Of a DNA stretch of 64,000 nt, positions 46,403 to 55,271 are shown piece after piece. The translations under genes and the position numbers were made by a program. Under the pieces are notes generated by a model. That model was given only the letters and a program-made list of their open reading frames with translations, was not told the origin of the DNA and ran no database searches. Each line of letters opens with the position of its first letter. Position 1 is the first letter of the stretch. Origin of the DNA: Methanosphaera stadtmanae (GTDB taxonomy: Archaea > Methanobacteriota > Methanobacteria > Methanobacteriales > Methanobacteriaceae); NCBI GenBank assembly GCA_015062805.1, contig SUTQ01000001.1, positions 1 to 64,000 on the forward strand, written 5' to 3'.

Positions 46403-47677
46403 TTATAGCTGTACAAAGTCTTCTTTAACAACTTTTTTATTCTCATCATCTACAACAATCATGTGGGTAGCACAGGATAAACAGGGGTCATATGCTCTTA
46501 TTACATCCGGAGCATAATCATAATGATTGCCTTCTGTTGCCATACCCATTGTTGGGATGTTCCATGTTGTTGGTACAATACAGTTATATTCACTTATAAA
46601 TCCGTCAGATGAAATTTTGGCAGTGTGTAAATTTGTTCCTCTTGGTCCTTCAATTACCCCAACACCTAAACGGTCTGTTCCTTCTAATGTAAATTTAGCC
46701 ATTGTCTGTGCTGAAGGGTCAATTTTATCTACTAACTCAAGTATTCGTTCTGCTGAATTTACCATTTCTTGTGCTCTTGCAAGGTGTTGTGCTTTAACTC
46801 CAACTTCTTTGAATTTTCTGTATTTTTTAGCTCTTGCTCTAGGTCCAGTTTCTACGGGGGTATTATCATATAGGGGTATTTGTGAACAAGCAGATTTTCC
46901 AATTTTTTTTGCAGTTTTCATGGTTTCTTCTGCAAATTCTTCATCTTCTTGTGGAGTATATTTATCAGCATACCATGAATTTGGCATAATTTCATCAATG
47001 CTTTGTAATGAGATGTTTTGTCTTGATCCATATGTGTTACTTGTTGCCAGTACAGGTTGTGCATGTTTTCCTAAATCTTTTGGAAAATCTTTAGCTTCTA
47101 TGTATCCGGCCATCTGTTCAACATGTTTTTCTATTAAGTTCATTACTCCATTTATTCTGGTTTTAATTTTGTTTTTTGTGTTTTTGGTAATGTTATGTGC
47201 CATACCACCGATTCTTATGTCGGAAGGATGTATTCCTTCACCACCAATTACATCTTCAACAAATTGTGCTTGTTTTCTAATTTCAGATATGTTTTTGACT
47301 GCTTGTTTGTAATCTTCGGATGGTACAAAGTCTGGTGCCACAAGGAAATGGTGTATGGCGTGACTGTTTATCATATGTGCATTTAAGCACATTTCTCTAA
47401 GTATTTGCGCTGTTTTTGGTATTTCTATTTTCAATGAATCATCAATAGCTTCTACTGATGCTAAGGTATGTGTTACTGGACATACTCCACATATCCTTTG
47501 TACGATTACTGGTGCAGATTCTGGTCTTTTTCCTAGGACCATCTTTTCTATTCCACGTACAGGAGTTATGCTGTAATAACGTCCGGTGGTTACTATTCCT
47601 TCATCGTCAACTTCTAATGACAAAGTTGCATGCCCCTCTTGTCTTGAAGTGGGGGATATGGTAATAGTTTTACTCAA
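46403..47677 (-). CDS. frhA: F420-reducing hydrogenase subunit alpha
   Basis: The catalytic large subunit with the [NiFe] centre. Nickel is bound by the N-terminal RICGVCPVTH (Cys63, Cys66) and the C-terminal DPCLSCATH (Cys399, Cys402). The precursor continues 19 residues beyond His405, the tail that FrhD is expected to cleave. All four ligands are cysteines, so it is the selenium-free form. The start is a TTG at 47677 preceded by GGTGAT, the same arrangement as at the TTG start at 25340. It is the first gene of frhADGB, with a TATA-like box about 70 bases upstream. Confidence 0.93.
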   Translation of the reverse strand: MSKTITISPTSRQEGHATLSLEVDDEGIVTTGRYYSITPVRGIEKMVLGKRPESAPVIVQRICGVCPVTHTLASVEAIDDSLKIEIPKTAQILREMCLNAHMINSHAIHHFLVAPDFVPSEDYKQAVKNISEIRKQAQFVEDVIGGEGIHPSDIRIGGMAHNITKNTKNKIKTRINGVMNLIEKHVEQMAGYIEAKDFPKDLGKHAQPVLATSNTYGSRQNISLQSIDEIMPNSWYADKYTPQEDEEFAEETMKTAKKIGKSACSQIPLYDNTPVETGPRARAKKYRKFKEVGVKAQHLARAQEMVNSAERILELVDKIDPSAQTMAKFTLEGTDRLGVGVIEGPRGTNLHTAKISSDGFISEYNCIVPTTWNIPTMGMATEGNHYDYAPDVIRAYDPCLSCATHMIVVDDENKKVVKEDFVQL

Positions 47678-47745
47678 TTATATCACCTATTGTATTTTAT
47701 AAATTTAAATAATTAGCCTTCTAAAATAATTTTATGGATTTTTTT

Positions 47746-47757
47746 AATATATAATTT
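47746..47757 (-). promoter_or_regulatory. Probable TATA box of the frh operon
   Basis: Read on the minus strand the sequence is AAATTATATATT, a good archaeal TATA element, about 70 bases before the frhA start. That leaves a leader of about 45 bases with the GGTGAT site at its end. A small dyad, GAGG-TAT-CCTC (47763-47773), sits just upstream and could be a regulator site. Confidence 0.5.
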
Positions 47758-47973
47758 ATTTCGAGGTATCCTCTTTAAATATGATTATTTTCCTATGTCG
47801 GAAACATGTTTCATACTATATATGGTCTATGTTTTTATTACTTATTATATTTTACATATATATCAAATGTATACTATATTTTTTATAATTTTAGACTAAT
47901 TTTTAACCTTAATACAAATTATAATAATGTGAATTTCATTTTATTCACTAAATTAATTAAGGGGGTACTGGTA

Positions 47974-48300
47974 ATTAGTTTATTAAATAAAAAAATAAAA
48001 GAAAATGATTCAAAATCTCAGTGGGAAAAGATTGAAATAAATTCGTGGAACCCTGAAGTGGGTGATAAATTAGAAGGAGTATTGGTTAAAATTGACACAA
48101 ATGCCAATCAAATGATTTATATTATTGAAACAAATGATAAAAAAAGAGTAAGGATATGGGGTAAAACTTATTTAAACCAACTGATGGATGAAGTAGAATT
48201 AAATGATTATTTAAGAATTACTTATAATGGAATTAAACAGACAAAAAATAATCGTAATATGAAAAAATACAATTTAGAACGGAGAATTAAAGATGACTAA
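47974..48300 (+). CDS. WGK-motif protein A, first gene of unknown operon
   Basis: A small soluble protein of about 108 residues with the pattern W-P--GD-L-G-(L/V), a central V-IWGK strand and a terminal basic stretch; it is clearly related to the protein of the next gene. The layout suggests a compact beta-barrel, perhaps an OB fold, which is inference. The start is unclear: GGGGG at 47961-47965 is an excellent ribosome-binding site, but only CTG (47968) and ATT (47974) follow at plausible distance. The only ATG, at 47806, adds 56 residues of low-complexity hydrophobic sequence that looks like translated intergenic DNA. ATT is used here provisionally. The end overlaps the next gene. Confidence 0.5.
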   Translation: MSLLNKKIKENDSKSQWEKIEINSWNPEVGDKLEGVLVKIDTNANQMIYIIETNDKKRVRIWGKTYLNQLMDEVELNDYLRITYNGIKQTKNNRNMKKYNLERRIKDD

Positions 48301-48562
48301 AGAAAAATTTTGGCATCCTAATATCAATGATGAAATAAGTGGGATGTTTATTGAAAAAGTAGAAAATGTTGGCGAATATAACAGTAGCCTTTATAAAATA
48401 CAAAACGATGAAGAAATAATAAATATTTGGGGTAAAAAACAATTGGATTCATTAATGAATCTTGTAACAATCGGTGATAAAATCATATTAAAATATGTTG
48501 GTACCGAAGAGGTAAATGAACATCAAATGAAGAAATTCGAATTGGAAATATTAAATGAATGA
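48293..48562 (+). CDS. WGK-motif protein B, paralogue of the preceding gene
   Basis: An 89-residue protein with the same scheme as its neighbour: WHPNINDEISG at the start, then a two-strand region, NIWGKKQLDSLM near residue 42, IGDKIILKY near 63 and a C-terminal strand with KKFELEIL. Its ATG lies within the end of the preceding gene, and its own stop overlaps the following ATG, so the three are translationally coupled. A tandem duplication of a small beta-rich domain is the simplest reading. No database family is recognised; a nucleic-acid-binding OB-like barrel is a guess. Confidence 0.55.
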   Translation: MTKEKFWHPNINDEISGMFIEKVENVGEYNSSLYKIQNDEEIINIWGKKQLDSLMNLVTIGDKIILKYVGTEEVNEHQMKKFELEILNE

Positions 48563-49148
48563 AAGCAATGAAAAAATAATAAAACAACTAGAAAAACACA
48601 ATAATGTATTACTCTACAAGGAAAAATTATATGAACACTTTAAGGAATTTAACACAAAATACAATGCAGTCTACATATCAACACCTAAAAAAGGTAAAAC
48701 AGCATTTGAACAGATACTTAAAAAATTAAATAATGATACCATCACGAAAAACAAGACGATAAGTAAATTATTGCAGGGGATAACAGAAGAAATTAAGGAT
48801 CAAAAATTGTATATATTTGTTGATAACTTTGATCAATTGTCTAAAAGGGAATTACAAAATTATAAAGAATTAGAACAAGAGGAAAATATTTTGTTAATAG
48901 TTAATATTAATGAGGACAAGGAATTTGTCGATGAAGAATTCTTAAATAAATTTGTAATATTTGATGAATCATCTTTTAGAAATAATCGTTTACAAAGTAT
49001 CAATATTAATTATGTAATTTTATTTTTACTTTCCTTTTTAATCTTTTTGTTATTTTTAAGAATACAGTTGAGTATCTTACGTTATATTGTAAGTGGGTTG
49101 TGGTTTACATTATTAATGTATAGATCGTTTTATTATATTTCTAAATAA
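48555..49148 (+). CDS. Membrane-anchored P-loop ATPase-like protein
   Basis: A 197-residue protein with a degenerate P-loop at residues 42-49 (STPKKGKT, lacking the first glycine of Walker A), a Walker-B-like strand YIFVDNFDQLS near 89-99 and a following LLIVNIN strand in the place of sensor 1. This is the order of AAA+/ORC-like ATPases, but much shortened. Two hydrophobic helices at about 152-168 and 172-192 would anchor the C-terminus in the membrane, leaving the ATPase part in the cytoplasm. It overlaps the upstream gene by eight bases and is six bases from the next. No family is recognised with certainty. Confidence 0.5.
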   Translation: MNESNEKIIKQLEKHNNVLLYKEKLYEHFKEFNTKYNAVYISTPKKGKTAFEQILKKLNNDTITKNKTISKLLQGITEEIKDQKLYIFVDNFDQLSKRELQNYKELEQEENILLIVNINEDKEFVDEEFLNKFVIFDESSFRNNRLQSININYVILFLLSFLIFLLFLRIQLSILRYIVSGLWFTLLMYRSFYYISK

Positions 49149-49154
49149 GATATT

Positions 49155-49754
49155 ATGAGCAAAATAAATGAAATATTAACCTCAATAGTATTGTATTCAA
49201 TCATATCTTACATATTAAACTTACCCAACTTTGAATATGGGTTACTTCTAGCAATATTGGGTTCTCAAGTAAACATATTGCTACCTAAAAATTATAAACA
49301 TTCTCTTATATTTTTTATTCCATTGTATGTCTTATCATTATTATATCCGGCATTAATAATTCCTATGGTGGTAGGTTATTCTTCTTCAATTTTAATAGGT
49401 TTACTGTCAAAAAATGCTTGTAAATTGTTATATCCTATAAGAGAAACTACATTTAGTGGACCTAAAAACTATTTGGAAAATGATTCAAAAAGGGATTATG
49501 CTGCAACGGCATTTCTTATAACATTGGTAGTAATCTCATTGTTATTGTCATTTAATGGAATGGAAATATTGGATGATTTGGACGAAGAAAATAATTTCAA
49601 TGATTATTTTAACAATCATGAAATTCAACACAATGGTACGGCAGAAGCAGTACAATATGTAAATATCAATCCATCGTATTGTGTAAACAAAAATATAACC
49701 ACAATAATATCGGGAAATACTACTACTACGTTAATAACTGAATACAAAGCGTAA
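49155..49754 (+). CDS. Membrane protein, last gene of unknown operon
   Basis: A 199-residue protein with about four to five membrane helices (within residues 8-90 and at 117-134) and a polar C-terminal tail of about 60 residues that is rich in Asn and Thr and probably faces outside. The N-terminal part (LAILGSQVNILLPKN, then IPLYVLSLLYPALI) vaguely recalls YdjM/DUF457-type membrane proteins, but the metal-binding histidines are missing. It follows the P-loop protein by six bases and ends convergent with the GlmU-like gene. Confidence 0.5.
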   Translation: MSKINEILTSIVLYSIISYILNLPNFEYGLLLAILGSQVNILLPKNYKHSLIFFIPLYVLSLLYPALIIPMVVGYSSSILIGLLSKNACKLLYPIRETTFSGPKNYLENDSKRDYAATAFLITLVVISLLLSFNGMEILDDLDEENNFNDYFNNHEIQHNGTAEAVQYVNINPSYCVNKNITTIISGNTTTTLITEYKA

Positions 49755-49776
49755 AAAAAGAGGGATATTAAGAAGA

Positions 49777-51069
49777 TTATTCATCATCTTTTTTTAATTT
49801 TTTAACTATTAAATTGGTTTCAGTTGTTACTAGGGAGAATGAGTCAATGTCTTGATAAATAACACAACCAGCATTAATAAAAGAACCATTACCTATTTTT
49901 ACACCAGGGTTTACACTTGTATTAATTCCAGTTTTAACTTCATCACCGAAGATGGCTCCTAATTTTCTTAAACCGGAATCTATTCTTTCACCTTTAACAG
50001 TAACTTTAACATGTTTATCATCGAATCTTAAGTTAGCAAGATTAGTACCTGCACCAAGATTACAGTTAACTCCAATAACAGAATCTCCAACATATGATAA
50101 ATGACTTACATTGGTTCCATCCATTATAATACTATTTTTAATTTCAACAGCATTACCTACACTAACATTATTACAAAGACAAGCGTTTGGTCGAAGATAT
50201 GTGTTAGGTCCAACATCACAATTATCACCGATAAATACAGGACCTTGTATATAACAACCACTACGGATAATACTATTTTTACCTAAATGTACAGGACCAT
50301 GGATAGTTACATTTTCTTCAATTTCTCCTTGAATATTCTCTTCCATTTTTTCAAGGAAATCTGCATTACATTTTAGTAATTCCCAAGGTCTACCCACATC
50401 CATCCAAGGTTCATGTGAAATGAGACCTAATATTTCATACCCTTTTTTAAGTTCAATTTCTAATGAATCCGTAATTTCATATTCTCCACGTTCAGATAAT
50501 TCTGTTTCACGGATAGCATCAAATATTTCGATACCGAATAAATAAATACCAGCGTTTGCTAAATTACTTGGAGCTTCATCAGGGCATGGTTTTTCAACAA
50601 TTTCAATAATTTTATCATTCATTGTAGAAACAATACCATAACTTGATGGATCATCAACTTCTATTAATGTAAGTACTGATTTTACATCGTTACTTGTACG
50701 TGTTGCATATTTTTCGATTAAATTACGGATAAGGTCATAACTTACTATTATATCTCCATTGAGTACAATGAAACTTTCATCAATATATTTTTCTGCACTA
50801 CCTATGGCGTGAGCCGTACCTAACTGTCCATCTTGGATAGCATAATTGATGTTTACACCCAATTCACCACCATCTCCAAAGTAATCTTGAATTACTTCTT
50901 TTTTGTACCCTACAACTAAGGTGATATCTTTTATACCAGCATCTCTTAAAGATTCTATATTGTATTGTATTAAAGGTTTTCCACCAGTAATTAGCATAGT
51001 TTTTGGTCTTGTGGTTGTTAAAGGACGCATACGTGTTCCTTCACCAGCTGTTAGTATAACTGCCTTCAT
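49777..51069 (-). CDS. glmU: Bifunctional sugar-1-phosphate nucleotidylyltransferase/acetyltransferase (GlmU-like)
   Basis: Predicted to acetylate glucosamine-1-phosphate and couple it to UTP, giving UDP-N-acetylglucosamine for pseudomurein and glycans. The N-terminal nucleotidyltransferase domain starts with LTAGEGTRMRPLT and has GTAHAIGSA near 83 and an LNGDI segment near 100. The C-terminal third is a left-handed beta-helix of hexapeptide repeats (about 245-415). Archaeal members of this type include characterised bifunctional enzymes. AGGTGA precedes the ATG at 51069. GlmM lies directly upstream on the same strand, 150 bases away, so consecutive pathway steps are adjacent. Confidence 0.85.
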   Translation of the reverse strand: MKAVILTAGEGTRMRPLTTTRPKTMLITGGKPLIQYNIESLRDAGIKDITLVVGYKKEVIQDYFGDGGELGVNINYAIQDGQLGTAHAIGSAEKYIDESFIVLNGDIIVSYDLIRNLIEKYATRTSNDVKSVLTLIEVDDPSSYGIVSTMNDKIIEIVEKPCPDEAPSNLANAGIYLFGIEIFDAIRETELSERGEYEITDSLEIELKKGYEILGLISHEPWMDVGRPWELLKCNADFLEKMEENIQGEIEENVTIHGPVHLGKNSIIRSGCYIQGPVFIGDNCDVGPNTYLRPNACLCNNVSVGNAVEIKNSIIMDGTNVSHLSYVGDSVIGVNCNLGAGTNLANLRFDDKHVKVTVKGERIDSGLRKLGAIFGDEVKTGINTSVNPGVKIGNGSFINAGCVIYQDIDSFSLVTTETNLIVKKLKKDDE

Positions 51070-51220
51070 TAATATTCACCTAAAAAAATAATCATTTAAT
51101 TATTATTATTATTATTTCTATAATTGGATATATTTATTAATTATTTTTTAATTGATTTTTTATAAAAAATTAGTAATGGTTTTTAGAAATATAAAAAAAG
51201 GGAGTTGGAGATTAAACTAA

Positions 51221-52582
51221 TTATATTAGTTTTGAAAGGAAATTTTTAGATATGGATTCTATTTTATCTAAATGTTCCTGTGTTTTACCTTCGGCAGTGA
51301 TACGAACATAAGGTTCTGTACCTGAAGGTCTTACTAAAACCCAACTGTCATCAGTAAATGAAATTCTGACGCCATCAATTGTAAGAACATTTTCAACATC
51401 ATCAAATTCATCAACAAATGATGATTCAACACATTTCATAACTGCTTCTTTTTTATCATTAGGACAAGTAACTTTTTCTCTTATTGTAGGATAACTTTCT
51501 ATGGAGTTAAGTTGTTCTGATAGTTTTCCATGATCTTGAACACATTTAACAATTCTTAATCCGGATAATAAACCATCAGGACACATACAGAAATCTGGAT
51601 GTAACCATGTACCACTAGGTTCACCACCAAATATAGCGCCATTTTTATTAATGCATTCTGCTACATGGACATCACCAACAGGAGTTCTTAGAACATTACC
51701 TCCAATTTTTTTCATTTCTGTGTCAAGACAGGCTGATGCGTCAACAGTTGTAACAACGGTACCACCAAATTCTTTTGCCATTATGGTTAATAACTTATCA
51801 AAGTCGGATAAATTGCCATTTTCATCTACTGCAATCATTCTATCAGCATCACCATCATGGGCAAGACCAATGTCGGCACCGATAACTTTTACAGTTTTCA
51901 TTAGTTCTTGTAAATTAGCGCTGTTAGGTTCAGGGTTTCTTCCAGGGAAAAATCCATCTGGTTGTGCATTTAATGTTATAACATTCATACCGGCACGTCT
52001 TAATGCTTCTGGTGACAACTCACTACCTGCACCACTAGCACAGTCAACAACAACTTTCAATGGTTTTGAAGAATCAATTCCTGAAATTTTTATTATTGCT
52101 TCAACATATTCATCTTTGAATGAACTGATATCGTATTCTTTACCTATTTTATTCCATTCCACTTTGGTAAATGCTTTTTCAAATACTATTCGTTCTATTT
52201 CACGTTCTTGATCTTGTTTGTATGCAAGTCCATCAGCATTCCATAATTTGATTCCATTGTATTTTGAGGGATTATGTGAAGCAGTAATCATAATACCTGC
52301 ATCAGCACCTTTTTTTAGTGTTGCATAACCTACTGTTGGAGTAGGAACCATACCCAATATAAGTACATCACATCCACATTCTTGTAATCCTGCAGACATT
52401 ATATTTTCCAAAAGTTTTCCAGTAGTTCTTGTGTCACGTCCAATAACTACTTTTTTACCTTTTCCACCAATGTATTTAGCTAAAGCTCTTGCAACATCTA
52501 ATGCTAATTCTGGTGTTACTTCTTTTTGGTATTCTCCTCTAATACCTGATGTTCCAAATAATTTTGGTATGTTTGCTGTCAT
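51221..52582 (-). CDS. glmM: Phosphoglucosamine mutase
   Basis: Interconverts glucosamine-6-phosphate and glucosamine-1-phosphate. The alpha-D-phosphohexomutase signature TASHNPSKYNGIK holds the phosphoserine (near residue 100), the metal loop DGDADR lies near 247, the sugar-binding GGEPSG near 330 and the C-terminal phosphate-binding RPSGTEPYVRI near 424. The opening FGTSGIRG is also typical. The length of 453 residues is normal. AGGAG lies 11 bases before the ATG. It is the upstream neighbour of the GlmU-like gene. Confidence 0.9.
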   Translation of the reverse strand: MTANIPKLFGTSGIRGEYQKEVTPELALDVARALAKYIGGKGKKVVIGRDTRTTGKLLENIMSAGLQECGCDVLILGMVPTPTVGYATLKKGADAGIMITASHNPSKYNGIKLWNADGLAYKQDQEREIERIVFEKAFTKVEWNKIGKEYDISSFKDEYVEAIIKISGIDSSKPLKVVVDCASGAGSELSPEALRRAGMNVITLNAQPDGFFPGRNPEPNSANLQELMKTVKVIGADIGLAHDGDADRMIAVDENGNLSDFDKLLTIMAKEFGGTVVTTVDASACLDTEMKKIGGNVLRTPVGDVHVAECINKNGAIFGGEPSGTWLHPDFCMCPDGLLSGLRIVKCVQDHGKLSEQLNSIESYPTIREKVTCPNDKKEAVMKCVESSFVDEFDDVENVLTIDGVRISFTDDSWVLVRPSGTEPYVRITAEGKTQEHLDKIESISKNFLSKLI

Positions 52583-52676
52583 ATAGGTTCATTCTCCTTT
52601 AGTGATGTATTTTAAAGTTATAGATAAAAAAAATTCATTTATTAAAATAAATGGGGGTTAGTATGGAGTTAATAAA

Positions 52677-53909
52677 TTATGCTCCGAATTTGCTAATTAC
52701 ATTCATAAGGTCTCTTATGATGTACATTACATCAGTACCTCTTATACGACATAATCCTCCTTTTGCTGCTTGTCTTTCACCATATTCGGTTATGTCATCA
52801 ACACGTAATCCGTCTGCTTTAATAAATACTGGTACGGGGTCTCCTGTGTGATCCATTACTCCTACAGGTGTTGAATGGTCTGCAGTAACGAAAAGTACAA
52901 TATCATCAATTTCATAAAGTTCTTTCATTATAAGTGCATCTATTTTTTCTATAAAGTCTCTTTTATCGAATGCTGCTCCATCGTGACCACATTCATCTGC
53001 ACCATCAACATTCACAAGCATGAAATCGTAATTTTCATCTTTAGCATATTTTACAATGTAATCTCTAACACTTTCTAAATCTGTTGTAATTCCACCAGTT
53101 GCACCTGGAATATCCACTATGTCCATTCCAGCAATTTTTGCTATACCTTTGATAATTCCAGTTTCTGCAACGCATACTCCTTTGAGACCGTATTTGTCTT
53201 CGAATGCTTCTACAGATGGTACTTCTCCTCCACCTCTTGGAAGAACTATATTTGCAGGGTTTTTACCTTCTTCGATTCTTTTAAGGTTTACAGGGTGTTC
53301 GTTTAACATTTCGTATGATTGTTCAACAAATTTATTAACAAGTTCTGCAGTGTATTTTGCTTCTTCTGAATCATCTAATGCTTTAACAGTTTTTGGTTTG
53401 TTACCTTCATGTTTAGGATCTGCATCTGTAATTTTGTCAGATAAACCTTCTCCTCTAAGTACAAGTACTGCTCTATGTGCATCTGATTCTTTAAATATAA
53501 CTTCAACATTATCGTCCAGTTTCATTTGATTGATAGTGTCTGCAATTTTATCAGTTCCACTACTAATTCTACCTGCACGTCTATCAATGACAGTTAAATC
53601 ATCTTCTGCTGTTGCAAAGTTACATCTAAATGCGATGTCACCCGGTTTTACTTCAACATGAACTCCTGCTGCTTCGAATGGTCCACGTCCAGTATATACT
53701 TCATATGGGTCATAACCTAATAATGTAAGGTGTGCTGTGTCACTACCTGGTCTTACTCCTGGTCTAATAGTATCCATAATTCCGGTTATACCTTCTTCAA
53801 CCATTTTGTTCATGTATGGTGTATTTGCAGCCTCTAAAGGTGTTTTATCATCTAATTCTTTAACTGGGCGATCACCCATTCCATCAATTACAAATATAAT
53901 TCCTTTCAT
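52677..53909 (-). CDS. apgM: Cofactor-independent phosphoglycerate mutase, archaeal type
   Basis: Interconverts 3- and 2-phosphoglycerate. It belongs to the archaeal ApgM branch of the alkaline-phosphatase superfamily: DGMGDRPVKELDDKTPLEAANTP near the start carries a metal-binding aspartate, and later metal ligands lie in NVDGADECGHDG (around 297) and TADHSTPV (around 335). The ATG at 53909 is preferred because GGAG lies ten bases upstream; an ATG at 53918 abuts that site. The 5' end overlaps or abuts the stop of the DUF92 gene, so the two are probably co-transcribed. Confidence 0.9.
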   Translation of the reverse strand: MKGIIFVIDGMGDRPVKELDDKTPLEAANTPYMNKMVEEGITGIMDTIRPGVRPGSDTAHLTLLGYDPYEVYTGRGPFEAAGVHVEVKPGDIAFRCNFATAEDDLTVIDRRAGRISSGTDKIADTINQMKLDDNVEVIFKESDAHRAVLVLRGEGLSDKITDADPKHEGNKPKTVKALDDSEEAKYTAELVNKFVEQSYEMLNEHPVNLKRIEEGKNPANIVLPRGGGEVPSVEAFEDKYGLKGVCVAETGIIKGIAKIAGMDIVDIPGATGGITTDLESVRDYIVKYAKDENYDFMLVNVDGADECGHDGAAFDKRDFIEKIDALIMKELYEIDDIVLFVTADHSTPVGVMDHTGDPVPVFIKADGLRVDDITEYGERQAAKGGLCRIRGTDVMYIIRDLMNVISKFGA

Positions 53910-53914
53910 TTTTT

Positions 53915-54592
53915 TCATGCTCCAATAGTTATTATAATGATACCAACTAATGCTCCAACTATTGTGGCAGATAAATTAACATGCTCATTATTAAAAAGCC
54001 CACTACGTTCTAATGTTGCACCTAAAAGACTATCTGCAAAACATCCAATCATTCCTGCAAATAATGCTATTAGTATGCTGTGGGAAAGTTCTGGAGATAC
54101 ATTTACGAAATAAGCTGCTAATCCTATTATTAAAGCTCCAATTAAACCTGCCGCAGTTCCAAGTACTGATATACCACCATCAGTACCAGGTTTTACACGT
54201 TCTCTGCTGGTTATTAATATAGGTTTACTAAGCACTCCTATTTCACTTGCCATGGTATCGGCAGTAGCAGTAGCTATAGCTCCTATAAATCCGGCGTAGT
54301 TACCAAATAAGGCCATTACAACTGGTACTATTCCATTTGATACAACATTTTTTACTGTACGTTGTTCATGTTTTAGGCCTATACGTCTTTTATAGTCTGA
54401 TTTAAATTTAGTAAATACAGAACCTAAAAACAGAAATAGTAATAATATTGCTAACCAATTAAATCCTCTTGTTATGACTATAAACATCCCAATAATTGTA
54501 ACAAAAGATGAGCCTAGTAAATCAAGTGCACCAGATAGGTATACTATGATTCCAAATATTACACAAATCATGAGGAATATTAATTGTATCAT
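53915..54592 (-). CDS. DUF92 family membrane protein
   Basis: A 225-residue protein with six to seven membrane helices. It matches the DUF92/TIGR00297 family: FTKFKSDYKRRIG after helix 2, the RTVKNVVSNGIVPVVMAL segment near 80, and the ATADTMASEIGVLS and GTDGGISVLGTAAGL motifs. Plant members (VTE6) act as phytyl-phosphate kinases, so a role in isoprenoid phosphate metabolism is possible, but this is extrapolated. The gene is directly upstream of apgM on the same strand. Confidence 0.8.
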   Translation of the reverse strand: MIQLIFLMICVIFGIIVYLSGALDLLGSSFVTIIGMFIVITRGFNWLAILLLFLFLGSVFTKFKSDYKRRIGLKHEQRTVKNVVSNGIVPVVMALFGNYAGFIGAIATATADTMASEIGVLSKPILITSRERVKPGTDGGISVLGTAAGLIGALIIGLAAYFVNVSPELSHSILIALFAGMIGCFADSLLGATLERSGLFNNEHVNLSATIVGALVGIIIITIGA

Positions 54593-54692
54593 ATAGTAAT
54601 TTTTGTGGTTTATTAATATAATATGTTTTGATAAAAAATAAAAAAAAGTGGATGGAGGTCAAAAATAATTTAATTTGTTTCCTTGTTGAAAC

Positions 54693-55271
54693 TTATTTCT
54701 TTAATACTTTAGTTTTTATAGTTTCAACTTTTTTGAGTGGGTAGATTTTTTTAGCTTCGTGGTATATGTTTGAAGCAAATTTACCTGTAATGATTTCTTT
54801 TACAAGTTCATCTAAAGTTTTTTCAGCAGCATTTTCAATAATCATTCGGGTCATTGTTTCTCTGATGAGTTTTTGTTGTGATGATTTTGCTCTTTTTACG
54901 GTGATTGCTAACATATGTACGTTAAGTTTTGCACCATCTTTTGTGGTTGCATCGGTTATTGAATCGATACGGCTTGTTCCTCTTCTAATCATACTGCGGG
55001 TGTAATCTGTAGTTACTTTGTGGCCTGTGAATTTGGTGTATGCTTTTTCACCACTTACATGATCTACTTCGAAGAATAATTTTACGTATTGTCTACTGAA
55101 ATCTCCAGTAATTTCACGCATGGAGGTTTCAATTTTACGTCCAACTAACATTTCCGGTTCTCTAGCTGGGCTTGTTCCTAAACTTGCTTCTTCAAAATCT
55201 GCTGGTGCTAAAATTTCATACCATACTTTTTCTTTCCAGGTGTCACGTACTCGTCTTCTTGCTTTTGCCAT
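54693..55271 (-). CDS. rps3ae: 30S ribosomal protein S3Ae (eS1)
   Basis: A protein of the archaeal/eukaryotic small ribosomal subunit. It is 192 residues and starts MAKARRRVRDTWKEKVWYE; it contains LGTSPAREPEMLVGR and a KFTGHKVTTDYTRSMIRRGT block, all characteristic of eS1. GGAG lies upstream of the ATG, and a TATA-like box (TTAATATATAATT) lies about 35 bases before the start. Two inverted repeats lie further upstream. It is a stand-alone gene. Confidence 0.93.
   Translation of the reverse strand: MAKARRRVRDTWKEKVWYEILAPADFEEASLGTSPAREPEMLVGRKIETSMREITGDFSRQYVKLFFEVDHVSGEKAYTKFTGHKVTTDYTRSMIRRGTSRIDSITDATTKDGAKLNVHMLAITVKRAKSSQQKLIRETMTRMIIENAAEKTLDELVKEIITGKFASNIYHEAKKIYPLKKVETIKTKVLKK

Noticed and set aside
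46527-47312. A 261-codon plus-strand frame opposite frhA
   Set aside because: It is antisense to a highly conserved gene in full register and resembles no protein; it arises from codon bias of frhA.
51651-52211. A 186-codon plus-strand frame opposite glmM
   Set aside because: An antisense shadow of glmM without a start signal or recognisable domain.
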